Positions 15,999-25,122 are shown, counted from the first letter of the stretch. The stretch is 64,000 bases of DNA from Kitasatospora sp. SUK 42 (GCF_015776785.2 NZ_LFMD02000007.1:281559-345558); one strand, 5' to 3'. Notes: a model not told the origin generated them from the letters alone. Made by a program: numbers and translations.

Positions 15999-16964
15999 TC
16001 AGAACGCCCGGCGCCGCACCCACCAGACCGCCGCCGCACAGAGCGCCACGGCGAGCAGGGTCGTCCAGCCGAACTCGATGAGCTGGAACGGCCAGAACCG
16101 GTTCGCCGGCTGGTACACCTCGTGCGCGGTGTAGCCGCCGTCGCGCACCAGGGACTGGAGCTGGGTGTAGTCACTGCCTCGGCTGTAGAAGTCGCCGGTG
16201 GAGATCCGGTTCCCGGCCGGGTCGGAGAACCACACGTTCAGCACCCAGCGGTCGTCCAACGCCATGGACTTCAGCGTGTGCACGGACTCCTCCAGGGGCG
16301 TCATGTAGTGCGAGCGCACGGCGTGGGCCAGGAACGGCAGGGCGACCGAGGCCGCCAGGCCGACGCCCACCGCGACCACGGTGCGACGCAGCACCGCGCC
16401 GGCCAGCGCCGCGACCCCGAAGGCCACCAGCACCCGGCCGACCAGCACCGGCGGCGCCTGTACGAAGAGGTCCGGACTGAACCCGCCTGCCCTGATCACC
16501 AGGGGCTCGCTCCACCAGCGCAGCAGCAGCCCGAACAGCGCCCCGACGACGGCCAGCACCGCGCCGCCCACGACCAGGCCGCCCGCCGTCCAGCGGGTTC
16601 GCCCGGCGCCCTGGGTCCAGGCGAAGCGGACCGTGCCGTGCTCGAACTCCCTTGCCAGCAGGGGGCCGCCGAGGAAGGCGCCGAAGGCCCCGCCGAGGAC
16701 GTAGACCACGGTGTCGAGCGCCAGCAGGCCGTCGCCGTACTGGCGCTGGAACTGCTTGTACTTGAGCAGGCAGGCCTCGGTGGCCGGGTCGCAGGAGGCC
16801 GCGCCCGTGGCGTCCAGGCCGTTGTGCAGGTACCAGCCGTGCAGCAGCAGGGCGAGGGAGATCGCGCCCATCACCGTGAGCAGGGTCAGCAGCGCGGGCC
16901 GGTGGCGCAGCCCGGCGGCCCGCAGCACGGCGGAGCGGGGAGGGGCCAGGGTGGTCGAGCTCAC
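15999..16964 (-). CDS. ABC exporter permease
   Basis: This 321-residue ABC-2-like membrane protein has hydrophobic segments near residues 25-45, 90-110, 130-155, 185-205, 205-225 and 295-315. A long outer segment follows the first helix and contains two cysteines (SCDPATEAC). The GTG start overlaps the stop of the ATPase gene (GTGA), so the two form one transporter. With the GntR gene upstream it makes the compact YtrA-type regulator-ATPase-permease operon common in actinomycetes. The substrate is unknown; relatives respond to cell-wall stress or antibiotics. Confidence 0.82.
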   Translation of the reverse strand: MSSTTLAPPRSAVLRAAGLRHRPALLTLLTVMGAISLALLLHGWYLHNGLDATGAASCDPATEACLLKYKQFQRQYGDGLLALDTVVYVLGGAFGAFLGGPLLAREFEHGTVRFAWTQGAGRTRWTAGGLVVGGAVLAVVGALFGLLLRWWSEPLVIRAGGFSPDLFVQAPPVLVGRVLVAFGVAALAGAVLRRTVVAVGVGLAASVALPFLAHAVRSHYMTPLEESVHTLKSMALDDRWVLNVWFSDPAGNRISTGDFYSRGSDYTQLQSLVRDGGYTAHEVYQPANRFWPFQLIEFGWTTLLAVALCAAAVWWVRRRAF

Positions 16965-17896
16965 GACAGCACCGCCTTCTCGTTCGCCTCGAAGGCGCGG
17001 ACGGCCCCGCGCGGGCCGGGGAGGGCGGAGGCGGTCGGCTCGCGCAGGTAGGCGAGCACCAACTCCTCCAGGCCGACGCGCTGTTGGCGCCAGCCGCCGG
17101 AGACCGGGGCGTCCACGCCGCCGGTGCGGACCAACAGGTGGCACTGCGCGCCGGCCCGGCGGTCGCGCACCACCGGCAGCCGGTCGGCGACCGCGTCCGC
17201 CTCGGCGGTCGGGCCGGTGAGCATCCGGTGGCCGCCGAGCAGCTCGTCCACCTCCCCGGCCACCTGGACCTGGCCGCCGCCGAGCACCACCAGGTAGTCG
17301 CAGCTCTGCTCCAGCTCGTTGACGGCGTGCGAGGAGAACACCACCGAGAGGCCGTCCTCGGCCACCGCGGTGAGCAGCACGGCCATGAAGTCGTGCCGGG
17401 CGAGCGGGTCGAGCGCGGCCAACGGCTCGTCCAGGAGCAGGAGTTCGGGGCGCTTGGCAAGGGCCAGGGCGAGCGAGACCTGGGCCTGCTGGCCGCCGGA
17501 GAGGCGGCCGTACTTGCGGTCCAGCGGGATGCCGAGGCCCTCCAGGTGGGTGCGCGCCCGGCCGTCGTCCCAGCGGCGGTTGAGGTGGCGGCCCATCGCG
17601 AGCAGGTCGCGTACGGGCAGGCCCGGGTAGAGCGCGGCGTTCTGGGCGACGAAGCCGATCCGGTCCAACGCCCTGGGCGAACCCGGGAGTTGGTCGCCGA
17701 GGACGGTCATCGCGCCCTCGGTGGGCAGGGCCAGGCCGGCGGCCAGGCTGAGCAGCGTGGTCTTGCCGGCGCCGTTCGGGCCGACCAGGGCGACCACGTG
17801 CCCGGCGGGGACGGCGAGGTGGCAGTCCCGCAGCGCCCAGGAGCGGCGGTAGCGCTTGCCGATCCCGCCGCAGTCGATCACCGTGTCCCTGGCCAT
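16961..17896 (-). CDS. ABC exporter ATP-binding protein
   Basis: This is the 311-residue nucleotide-binding subunit. Walker A GPNGAGKTT lies near residue 39-47, the signature LSGGQQAQVSLALAL near 133 (with QQAQ rather than QRQR), Walker B LLLLDEP near 150, and the switch histidine in FSSHAVNE. A C-terminal extension of about 80 residues follows the core. The start overlaps the GntR stop by one base (TGATG), and the stop overlaps the permease start. Confidence 0.92.
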   Translation of the reverse strand: MARDTVIDCGGIGKRYRRSWALRDCHLAVPAGHVVALVGPNGAGKTTLLSLAAGLALPTEGAMTVLGDQLPGSPRALDRIGFVAQNAALYPGLPVRDLLAMGRHLNRRWDDGRARTHLEGLGIPLDRKYGRLSGGQQAQVSLALALAKRPELLLLDEPLAALDPLARHDFMAVLLTAVAEDGLSVVFSSHAVNELEQSCDYLVVLGGGQVQVAGEVDELLGGHRMLTGPTAEADAVADRLPVVRDRRAGAQCHLLVRTGGVDAPVSGGWRQQRVGLEELVLAYLREPTASALPGPRGAVRAFEANEKAVLS

Positions 17897-18333
17897 CAGG
17901 CCACCACCCCGTCGCGGCCCTCGCGCAGGTCGCGCAGCGCGTCCTCGAACACGGCGGCCATCCCCTCCTCGTCGAGCCCCGCGGCCCGCGCCGAGCGCAT
18001 CCAGTCCAGCAACCCCCGCCGCAGCGCGGCCCGTTCGCGCAGCGGCACCACCCCGGCGGGCAGCCCCCGTACGAAGGTCCCCTGGCCCCGCCGGCCGACC
18101 GCGAGGCCCCGGTGCTCCAGCTCCCGGTAGGCCTTGAGCACGGTGTTGGGGTTGATGGCCAGCCCGGCCACCACCTCGCGCACCCGGGGCAGCCGGTCCC
18201 CCTCGCTCAACCAGCCCATCCGCAGCGCCTGTTCGACCTGTTGCACCAGTTGCAGGTAGGTCGGGACACCGGAGGCCGGGTCCAGGCGGAACTCGATCGG
18301 GGAGGGCTGGTCCGAGCCTTTATCTAGTTCCAT
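17896..18333 (-). CDS. GntR-family regulator, YtrA subfamily
   Basis: The 145-residue repressor has a winged helix at about 20-85 (GVPTYLQLVQQVEQAL, LPRVREVVAGLAINPNTVLKAYRELEHRGL). The short helical C-terminal tail defines the YtrA group, which lacks a large ligand domain. It is the first gene of the operon with the two ABC genes and probably represses itself. No ribosome binding site is visible before the ATG, and AGTTAA direct repeats lie directly upstream. Confidence 0.9.
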   Translation of the reverse strand: MELDKGSDQPSPIEFRLDPASGVPTYLQLVQQVEQALRMGWLSEGDRLPRVREVVAGLAINPNTVLKAYRELEHRGLAVGRRGQGTFVRGLPAGVVPLRERAALRRGLLDWMRSARAAGLDEEGMAAVFEDALRDLREGRDGVVA

Positions 18334-18347
18334 AGTTAATGAGTTAA
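18334..18347 (-). promoter_or_regulatory. AGTTAA direct repeats before the GntR gene
   Basis: AGTTAATGAGTTAA is two AGTTAA units two bases apart, immediately upstream of the ATG, in otherwise GC-rich DNA. It is a good candidate for autoregulator binding and/or a promoter giving a leaderless message. Confidence 0.5.
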
Positions 18348-18386
18348 GTGGGCGTGATGACGGGCCGTCAAGTCAAGAAAAGGCAA

Positions 18387-18427
18387 AGGGCCCCGCCCGG
18401 ACCGGAGAACGGTCCGAACGGGGCCCT
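18387..18427 (-). terminator. Terminator of pheST
   Basis: The hairpin has an outer 9-bp stem (AGGGCCCCG/CGGGGCCCT), a small internal bulge and an inner 6-bp stem around GAGAA. On the minus strand it is followed by a T-rich run (TTTGCCTTTTCTT). It lies 15 bases past the pheT stop. Confidence 0.88.
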
Positions 18428-18441
18428 CAGGCCCTGCGGGA

Positions 18442-20943
18442 TCAGGCGCCGCGCAGCACCGCGCCGGTGCGGGCGACGGCCTCGGCGACGGCGGCCTCGC
18501 GGGCGGCGCTCGCCTCGTCGGCGGTCAGCGTGCGGTCCGCGGCACGGAAGCGCAGCGCGTAGGCCAGCGACTTCTTGCCCTCGCCGACCTGCTCGCCGGT
18601 GAACACGTCGAACAGCCGGATGGCCTCCAGCAGTTCACCCGCGCCGGAGCGCAGCGCGTCCTCGACCTCGGCGGCCGGAACGGCGGTGTCGACGATCAGC
18701 GCGACGTCCTGGGTGGCCACCGGGAAACCGGAGACCGCCGGGCCGTTGACCCGCTCGGCGCCGTCCGCCGTCAGCAGGTCGATGTCGAGCTCCATCGCGG
18801 CGGTCCGGGCCGGCAGCCCGAGCGCCTTGACCACCCGCGGGTGCAGCTCACCGGCGTGGCCGACCACCCGGTCGGTGCCGGTGACGACCAGCTCGGCGCA
18901 GCGGCCCGGGTGCCAGGGCGCCAGCTGGCCCTGGCGGACGGTCAGCTCGACGCCGGCCGCACGGGCCACCGTGCGGGCCGCCTCGATCGCGTCCGCCCAG
19001 GAGGCCTGGTCGCCCTTGCCCCACCAGCCGGACGGCAGCCGCTCGCCCGCGAGGGCGACGGCGACCCGGCGCGGCTGGTCCGGCAGCGCGGCGTCCAGCT
19101 CGGCCAGCTCCTCGTCGCTGGGCCGGTGGTCGACGGCCGGGCGCGGGGCCACGGTCCGCTCGTCCTTGGGCAGGAAGACGGTGCCGGTCTCGAAGATCGC
19201 CAGGTCCGTGTTGCCGCGGCCGATGTTGCGGCGCAGCGCGCCGAGCAGGCCCGGCAGCAGCGTGGTCCGCAGCGACGGCTCCTCGTCGTTGAGCGGGTTG
19301 ACCAGCTTCACCGTGCGGCGGCGCCGGTCCTCCGGCTCCAGGCCGAGCGCCTCGAAGGCGGCCTCGCCGAGGAACGGGTAGTTGTTGACCTCGACGTAGC
19401 CGGCCCCGGCCAGCGCGACGCCGAGCCGGCGGTGGACGCGCTGGGCCTCGGTCAGGCCCTTGCCCGGGGGCACGTTCGGCATCCGGGCGGGGACGTTGTC
19501 GTAGCCCTCCAGCCGGATGACCTCCTCGGCGAGGTCGTACGGGTCGGTGAGGTCGGGCCGCCAGGTCGGCGGGGTGACCTCCAGGACGTCGGCGCCCGCG
19601 ACCGAGCAGCCGATCTCCTGCAGGCGCCGGGTGACGGTCTCGCGGCCGTACGCGGTGCCGGCGACCCGGTCGGGCAGGTCGGCGGAGATGGTGATGGTGC
19701 GCACCGGGTGCGGGGCGGCGATGTCGGTGACCCCGGCCTCGGCGGTGCCGCCGGCGATCAGGACCAGCAGGTCGACGGCGCGCTGCGCGGCGGCGCGGGC
19801 GGCCTCCGGGTCGACGCCGCGCTCGAAGCGCTTGGACGCCTCGGAGGGCAGCTTGTGCCGCTTGGCGGTGCGGGCGACGGAGACCGCGTCGAAGTGCGCG
19901 GCCTCGATGATCACCTCGGTGGTGCCCGGGCCGGCGGCCGGGTCGAGGATCTCGGTGGAGGCGCCACCCATCACGCCGGCCAGGCCGATCGGGCCGCTGT
20001 TGTCGCAGATCAGCAGGTCCTCGGCGGCCAGCTTGCGCTCGACGCCGTCCAGGGTGGTGAGGGTCTCGCCCTCCTGCGCCCGGCGGACGGTGATCGGGCC
20101 GTCCACGCGCTGCTTGTCGTAGGCGTGCAGCGGCTGGCCGACCTCCAGCATCACGTAGTTGGTGATGTCGACGGTCAGCGAGATCGGGCGGATGCCCGCC
20201 TTCTGCAGGCGGCGCTGGAGCCAGATCGGGGACTTGGCGTTCGGGTCGACGCCGATGACCGTACGGGCCACGAAGCGGTCGCAGCCGGCCGGGTCGGTGA
20301 CCTTCACCAGGTAGCCGAAGGAGTTGGCCGGCGGCACGTCGAGCAGCGCCGGGTCGGCCAGCGGCAGCCCGTACGCGGCGGCGGCCTCGCGGGCGACGCC
20401 GCGCAGGGACAGGCAGTAGCCGCGGTCCGGGGTGACGGCGATGTCCAGCACCTCGTCGACCAGCTGGAGCAGCTCGATCGCGTCGGTGCCGGGCTCGTAC
20501 TCGGGCGGGAGCACGATGATGCCGGCGTGGTCGTCGCCCATGCCCAGCTCGCGGGCGGAGCAGATCATGCCGGCCGAGGTGTGGCCGTAGGTCTTGCGGG
20601 CCGCGATCGGGAACGGGCCGGGCAGCACCGCGCCGGGGAGCACGACCACGACCTTGTCGCCGACCTGGAAGTTGGTCGCGCCGCAGACGATCTCCTGCGG
20701 CTCGCCGGTGCCGTTGGCGTCGCCGACGTTGACGAAGCAGTGCCGGATCGGCTTCTTGAAGCCGGACAGCTCCTCGATGGAGAGCACCTCGCCGACCACC
20801 AGCGGGCCCTTGAGGTCGGTGCCGATCTGCTCGACGGTCTCGACCTCCAGGCCGGCCCGGACCAGGCGCTCGGCGACGTCGCGACCGGTCTCGCCGGCCG
20901 GCAGGTCGACGTACTCGCGCAGCCAGGAAAGCGGGACGCGCAT
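18442..20943 (-). CDS. pheT: Phenylalanine-tRNA ligase beta subunit
   Basis: This is the large subunit of the alpha2-beta2 synthetase that charges tRNA-Phe; it carries the editing site. It is 833 residues, normal for bacteria. Domain order: the N-terminal tRNA-binding OB fold (about 40-150, VGDKVVVVLPGAVLPG), the B3/B4 editing region (about 205-400, VDITNYVMLEVGQPLHAYD), the B5 domain (about 400-480), the catalytic-like region, and the C-terminal ferredoxin-like anticodon-binding domain (about 740-833). Its ATG overlaps the pheS stop by one base (TGATG). Confidence 0.97.
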   Translation of the reverse strand: MRVPLSWLREYVDLPAGETGRDVAERLVRAGLEVETVEQIGTDLKGPLVVGEVLSIEELSGFKKPIRHCFVNVGDANGTGEPQEIVCGATNFQVGDKVVVVLPGAVLPGPFPIAARKTYGHTSAGMICSARELGMGDDHAGIIVLPPEYEPGTDAIELLQLVDEVLDIAVTPDRGYCLSLRGVAREAAAAYGLPLADPALLDVPPANSFGYLVKVTDPAGCDRFVARTVIGVDPNAKSPIWLQRRLQKAGIRPISLTVDITNYVMLEVGQPLHAYDKQRVDGPITVRRAQEGETLTTLDGVERKLAAEDLLICDNSGPIGLAGVMGGASTEILDPAAGPGTTEVIIEAAHFDAVSVARTAKRHKLPSEASKRFERGVDPEAARAAAQRAVDLLVLIAGGTAEAGVTDIAAPHPVRTITISADLPDRVAGTAYGRETVTRRLQEIGCSVAGADVLEVTPPTWRPDLTDPYDLAEEVIRLEGYDNVPARMPNVPPGKGLTEAQRVHRRLGVALAGAGYVEVNNYPFLGEAAFEALGLEPEDRRRRTVKLVNPLNDEEPSLRTTLLPGLLGALRRNIGRGNTDLAIFETGTVFLPKDERTVAPRPAVDHRPSDEELAELDAALPDQPRRVAVALAGERLPSGWWGKGDQASWADAIEAARTVARAAGVELTVRQGQLAPWHPGRCAELVVTGTDRVVGHAGELHPRVVKALGLPARTAAMELDIDLLTADGAERVNGPAVSGFPVATQDVALIVDTAVPAAEVEDALRSGAGELLEAIRLFDVFTGEQVGEGKKSLAYALRFRAADRTLTADEASAAREAAVAEAVARTGAVLRGA

Positions 20944-22064
20944 CAGATCTCCATCCCGAACGGGAGGGTGAAGCGCACGTCACCCTCGACCATGTCGCGC
21001 ATGTCGGCGACGTTGTGACGATTCATCAGGATCCGCTCCAGGCCCAGGCCGAAGGCGAACCCGCTGTAGCGGTTCGGGTCCACGCCGCAGGCCACCAGGA
21101 CCCGCGGGTTGACCACGCCGCAGCCGCCGAGCTCGATCCAGCCCTCGGAGGAGCAGGTACGGCACGGGCGGTCCGGGTTGCCGACGCTCTCCCCGCGGCA
21201 CACGAAGCACTGCAGGTCGATCTCGGCGCTCGGCTCGGTGAACGGGAAGTACGAGGGGCGCCAGCGCAGCTCCAGGCCGCCGCCGATCAGCTTCTCGACC
21301 AGCACCTCGATGGTGCCCTTGAGGTCGGCGAAGGTGATGCCCTCGTCGACGGCGAGGCCCTCGACCTGGCGGAACACCGGGGTGTGGGTGGCGTCCAGCT
21401 CGTCGGTCCGGTAGACCCGGCCGGGGCAGACGACGTAGACGGGGGGCTCGCGGTCCAGCATGGTGCGGGCCTGGACCGGGGAGGTCTGGGTGCGCAGCAC
21501 GACGCCGGAGTCGGCGGAGCCGTCCGGGGCCTGGACGAAGAAGGTGTCCTGCATCGAGCGGGCCGGGTGGTCCGGGCCCAGGTTGAGGGCGTCGAAGTTG
21601 AGCCACTCCGCCTCGACCTCGGGGCCCTCGGCGACCTGGTAGCCCATCGCGACGAAGGTGTCCTCGATGCGCTCGGCCAGCGTGGTCAGCGGGTGCCGGG
21701 CGCCGCGCGGGGCACGGTCGAACGGCAGCGTGACGTCCACCGCCTCCTCGACCAGCACGCGGGCGTCGCGCTCCGCCTCCAGCTCGGCCTGCCGCTTGGC
21801 GAGGGCCTGGTTGACGGCGCCGCGGGCCTGCCCGATCAGCTTGCCTGCGGCGGCCTTGGCATGCGGGGGCAGGGCGCCGATCTCGCGGTTGGCGAGCGCC
21901 AGGGGGGAACGGTCGCCGAAGTGCGCGACCTTGGCCTGCTTCAGCTCGTCCAGGGAACCGGCGGCGGCGAAGGCGGCGATCGCCTCGTCCCGCGCCTGCT
22001 CCACCACCTCGGGCTTGAGGGCCTCGACCTCGACCGGGTCGTACGACTTGTTGGGTGCCGACAT
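20943..22064 (-). CDS. pheS: Phenylalanine-tRNA ligase alpha subunit
   Basis: This is the catalytic subunit, with 373 residues. A coiled-coil arm (about 12-105) precedes the class II core: motif 2 region LRTQTSPVQARTM, PGRVYRTDELDATHTPVFRQVEGL, and motif 3 GFAFGLGLERILM. A CxxC...CxxC-like segment (CFVCRG, CRTCSSEGW) is a known insertion in this family. It is the first gene of pheST. The 267-base region upstream has a TACACT-like minus-10 at 22235-22240 and a 16-bp palindrome, but I saw no phenylalanine-rich leader peptide. Confidence 0.97.
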   Translation of the reverse strand: MSAPNKSYDPVEVEALKPEVVEQARDEAIAAFAAAGSLDELKQAKVAHFGDRSPLALANREIGALPPHAKAAAGKLIGQARGAVNQALAKRQAELEAERDARVLVEEAVDVTLPFDRAPRGARHPLTTLAERIEDTFVAMGYQVAEGPEVEAEWLNFDALNLGPDHPARSMQDTFFVQAPDGSADSGVVLRTQTSPVQARTMLDREPPVYVVCPGRVYRTDELDATHTPVFRQVEGLAVDEGITFADLKGTIEVLVEKLIGGGLELRWRPSYFPFTEPSAEIDLQCFVCRGESVGNPDRPCRTCSSEGWIELGGCGVVNPRVLVACGVDPNRYSGFAFGLGLERILMNRHNVADMRDMVEGDVRFTLPFGMEI

Positions 22065-22210
22065 CTCTATCTTTCCCGTGCTCCTGCTCGTCCGTGCTCA
22101 GGTGTGTGGGGCTCGCCTTCGCGTCACGCCCGGCGGGGCCGGGGCACGGGCAGCCGATCTCCGTTCACCGGAGGCTCACGGGGAGTGGTGTCCGCGGCAC
22201 AGCCGCGCAG

Positions 22211-22226
22211 GGCGTTGCGCAACGCC
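22211..22226. promoter_or_regulatory. 16-bp perfect palindrome in the pheS leader
   Basis: GGCGTTGCGCAACGCC reads the same on both strands. It lies about 145 bases before pheS and just downstream of a possible minus-10 (TACACT on the minus strand, 22240-22235). It could be an operator or a leader hairpin. The remainder of 22065-22331 holds nothing else I can name. Confidence 0.4.
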
Positions 22227-22331
22227 AAAGGTCGAGTGTAGTCGCAGCGCGTAGCGCGGCTGCCGTCAAGCCCGCCCGGTGGGACCTCGGCGCTCGCTTC
22301 CGAGCCTGCCGTATCCGTCGTCCACGCCCTT

Positions 22332-23435
22332 TCAGAGCATGAAGTCGGGCACCCCGGCGGGCAGGATAAATCGGAACCGGGCCCCGCCGCCGGGCGCGCG
22401 GTCGACCCGGATCGAACCGCCGTGGGCCTCCACGATGCCCTTGACGATGTAGAGCCCCAGGCCGGTGCCACCGCGCTTGGAGCCCCGCCAGAAGCGGGTG
22501 AAGACGCGCGGCATCGACTCCTCGGGGATGCCGCTGCCTTCGTCGCTCACGGTGACCGCTGTACCTTCCACGATGCGGGGCGGGGTGCCGGAGCGCTCCC
22601 AGACGGGCGCCTCGACGACCTCCTTGGCCGGTGCCACCTCGATGGTGACAGTTCCCTCACCGTGGCGCACCGCGTTTTCCAGCAGGTTGGCCAGCACCTG
22701 GTCGACCTTGTCCGGGTCCGCCCACAACACGGTCAGCGGCTCGCTGATCCGGATGTCGAAGCGCTCCTCGGCGATGCCGGTGGCGACCTTGCGCTCGACG
22801 TGCCGGCGCACCGCGGCCGCCAGGTCCACCACCTGCTTGCGCAGCTCCAGCCGCCCCGCGTCGATCCGGGAGATGTCCAGCAGCTCGGCGATCAGCCGGG
22901 TGACCCGGTCGGCGTCGGCGTCCACCGTCTCCAGCATCAGCCGCTTCTGCCCGTCGGTGAACCGCTCCCACTTGGCCAGCAGCGTCGCCGTGAAGCCCTT
23001 GACACTGGTCAGCGGGGAGCGCAGCTCGTGCGCGACGGTGGCGATGAGCTCGGCGTGGCTGCGCTCGGTGCGGCGCCGGGCCTCGGTGCCGCGCAGGGCG
23101 ATCACCAGGCGCTCCAGCGGGCCGAGCGGCACCGCCCGGACGTACCGCGCGGAGACCAGCACCTCGCGGCCGCCGGGCAGCAGCAGGTTGCGCTCGGGCT
23201 GGCGGGTGCGGATGGCCAGGCCGCCGTACGGATCGGTCAGCTGCCACCAGCGGCGGCCGTCCAGGTCCTCCAGCGGCAGGACGTCCTCCAGCGCGCTGCC
23301 GAGCGCGGCCTGCGGGAGCACGCCGGTGAGCCGGGCCGCGGCCCGGTTGAAGCAGACCACCCGGCCCAGCGCGTCGGCGACCACCAGGCCGTCCGGCAGG
23401 TCGTCCGGGTCGAGCTCGGCTCCGCTGCCGACCAT
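22332..23435 (-). CDS. PAS-domain sensor histidine kinase (orphan)
   Basis: This 367-residue kinase has no membrane segment, so it is probably cytosolic. A PAS domain (about 8-115; GLVVADALGRVVCFNRAAARLTG) is followed by a HisKA dimer with the phosphorylated histidine H136 in HELRSPL, and an ATPase domain with N-box LLENAVRHG, DEGSGIP and GGTGLGLYIVKGIVEAHGG. No response regulator gene is next to it. Its place between pheS and the TrmH gene is the one I recall in Streptomyces, so it is a core gene rather than an acquired one. Confidence 0.93.
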   Translation of the reverse strand: MVGSGAELDPDDLPDGLVVADALGRVVCFNRAAARLTGVLPQAALGSALEDVLPLEDLDGRRWWQLTDPYGGLAIRTRQPERNLLLPGGREVLVSARYVRAVPLGPLERLVIALRGTEARRRTERSHAELIATVAHELRSPLTSVKGFTATLLAKWERFTDGQKRLMLETVDADADRVTRLIAELLDISRIDAGRLELRKQVVDLAAAVRRHVERKVATGIAEERFDIRISEPLTVLWADPDKVDQVLANLLENAVRHGEGTVTIEVAPAKEVVEAPVWERSGTPPRIVEGTAVTVSDEGSGIPEESMPRVFTRFWRGSKRGGTGLGLYIVKGIVEAHGGSIRVDRAPGGGARFRFILPAGVPDFML

Positions 23436-23543
23436 GGGTTGCCTCCCCGATTACCCACCGTGCCGTTCCCCCCACCGAGGCAGACCCTAGCGCCTCGCAG
23501 GCCCCCGCAGTAGGGCTTGCAACGGGGTGATCCCGGCGCGTCC

Positions 23544-23590
23544 GGGGCGTGTCCCGTGGCGGCCCCCGCAAGGACCCGCGGACACGCCCC
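23544..23590 (-). terminator. Terminator after the TrmH-type gene
   Basis: GGGGCGTGTCC pairs with GGACACGCCCC across a 25-base loop. It lies 8 bases past the methylase stop codon. Confidence 0.55.
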
Positions 23591-23598
23591 TCAGCGTG

Positions 23599-24465
23599 TC
23601 AGCCGTTCGAGCGGCAGCCGCCGGGAGAACGCTGCGCCCGGGCCGAGGCGTACAGGCAGACCGCCGCCGCGGTGGCCAGGTTGAGGCTCTCGGCGTGGCC
23701 GTGGATCGGGACGCGCACGACCTCGTCGGTGAGCGCGCGGGTCTCCTCCGGAAGCCCCCACGCCTCGTTGCCGAACACCCATGCGCCGGGCGCACCCAGG
23801 GTGCCCTCGTCGAGCTCCCGGTCCAGGTCGCGCTCCCCCGCGCCGTCCGCGGCGAGCACCCGGACCCCGGCCTCGCGCAGCCTGCCGACCGCCTCCTCGA
23901 CGGGCACGCCGACCGCCACCGGGAGGTGGAACAGGCTGCCGACGGAGGCCCGGACGGCCTTCGGGTTGTAGAGGTCCACCGAGGCGTCGGTGAGCACCAC
24001 GGCGTCCGCGCCGGCCGCGTCGGCGGTGCGCAGCACGGTGCCGGCGTTCCCGGGGTCGCGCACGTGGGCGAGGATCGCCACCAGCTTCGGCCGGGCCTTC
24101 AGCACCTCGGCGAACGGGGTGTCGATGAAGCGGCAGAGCGCCACGATGCCCTGCGGGGTCACCGTGTCGCAGATCTCCGCGATGACCTCGTCGGTGGCGG
24201 TCAGCACCGGCAGGCCCTCCGCCAGGGTCGCCTCCACGATGCCGGCGTGCCGCTCGGCGGCCTCCGGGGTCACGTACACCTCGACCACGGCGTGCTCGGC
24301 CGACCCCGGCAGCTTGCCGAAGGCGACGGCCTCCCGGACGGCCTGCGGTCCCTCGGCCAGGAAGCGGCGCTCCTTGGTGCGCTGGTTCCGCTTGGCGAGC
24401 CGACGGGCGGCGACGACGCGCGGCGAGCGCAGGGAGGTGAGCAGGGGGGTGTCGGTGCTCGGCAT
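23599..24465 (-). CDS. TrmH/SpoU-family RNA 2'-O-methyltransferase
   Basis: The product is 288 residues. An N-terminal substrate-binding domain (about 10-100; LAKRNQRTKERRFLAEGPQAVREA) precedes the SPOUT knot fold with NAGTVLRTADAAG, VFGNEAWGL and the final SLNLATAAAVCLY, the three family motifs. The target is probably 23S rRNA or tRNA ribose; the thiostrepton-resistance methylases belong to the same group, but no antibiotic link is shown. The start is the ATG before PSTDTPLL; a longer in-frame start runs through the rplT terminator. Confidence 0.9.
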   Translation of the reverse strand: MPSTDTPLLTSLRSPRVVAARRLAKRNQRTKERRFLAEGPQAVREAVAFGKLPGSAEHAVVEVYVTPEAAERHAGIVEATLAEGLPVLTATDEVIAEICDTVTPQGIVALCRFIDTPFAEVLKARPKLVAILAHVRDPGNAGTVLRTADAAGADAVVLTDASVDLYNPKAVRASVGSLFHLPVAVGVPVEEAVGRLREAGVRVLAADGAGERDLDRELDEGTLGAPGAWVFGNEAWGLPEETRALTDEVVRVPIHGHAESLNLATAAAVCLYASARAQRSPGGCRSNG

Positions 24466-24561
24466 GGTCTCGTTCTCTGGAGGCGCTGAAGCTGGCGGAG
24501 GGGTCGGGGCGCGTCTGCCCATTCGCGCTCGGCGGGAACAGTCGGACGCGCCCCAACGCGA

Positions 24562-24593
24562 ACCGGACCCGCAGGAGAGCCTGCGGGTCCGGT
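24562..24593 (-). terminator. Terminator of infC-rpmI-rplT
   Basis: A perfect 14-bp stem (ACCGGACCCGCAGG with its complement) has a 4-base loop AGAG and lies 25 bases past the rplT stop. Confidence 0.9.
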
Positions 24594-24617
24594 CAGAGCT
24601 CAACCGATCTCGGAAGA

Positions 24618-25013
24618 TCAGGCGGCGTCGGCGGCGGCCTTCGGGGCGTTCACGTCGGCCGGCAGCGCCTTCTGGGCGACCTCGACCAGGGAGGCGAACG
24701 CACCCGGGTCGTTGACGGCCAGGTCGGCCAGCATCTTGCGGTCGATCTCGACGCTGGCGGCCTTCAGGCCCTGCACGAAGCGGTTGTAGGTGATGCCGTT
24801 GGCACGGGCCGCAGCGTTGATGCGCTGGATCCACAGCTGACGGAAGTCGCCCTTGCGCTTCTTGCGGTCGTTGAAGTTGTAGACCAGCGAGTGGGTGACC
24901 TGCTCCTTGGCCTTGCGGTACAGGCGCGAACGCTGGCCACGGTAGCCGCTGGCGCGCTCCAGGATGACCCGGCGCTTCTTGTGGGCGTTGACTGCCCGCT
25001 TGACGCGTGCCAC
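24618..25013 (-). CDS. rplT: Ribosomal protein L20
   Basis: This 131-residue large-subunit protein binds 23S rRNA early in assembly. MARVKRAVNAHKKRRVILERASGY and the core SRLYRKAKEQVTHSLVYNFNDRK are typical. The last 12 residues are an A/P-rich tail seen in actinomycetes. It is the last gene of infC-rpmI-rplT, 109 bases after rpmI. Confidence 0.98.
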   Translation of the reverse strand: MARVKRAVNAHKKRRVILERASGYRGQRSRLYRKAKEQVTHSLVYNFNDRKKRKGDFRQLWIQRINAAARANGITYNRFVQGLKAASVEIDRKMLADLAVNDPGAFASLVEVAQKALPADVNAPKAAADAA

Positions 25014-25122
25014 TTGATTACTCCTTGGGTTGGACCACGGACTACTTCACGCGGTCCGTCATTCGAATGGGTCGGGAAGGATCAGCTGCCCCGCACACGG
25101 CTCGCGCCGGGCGGGAGGGCGA

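Noticed and set aside
18841..21018. A 725-codon plus-strand open frame opposite pheT
   Set aside because: pheT is unmistakable on the other strand. The antisense product is low complexity.
22065..22331. A phenylalanine leader peptide or T-box before pheS
   Set aside because: Short frames here (for example the GTG reading VNGDRLPVPRPRRA) contain no Phe run, and no T-box sequence was found.
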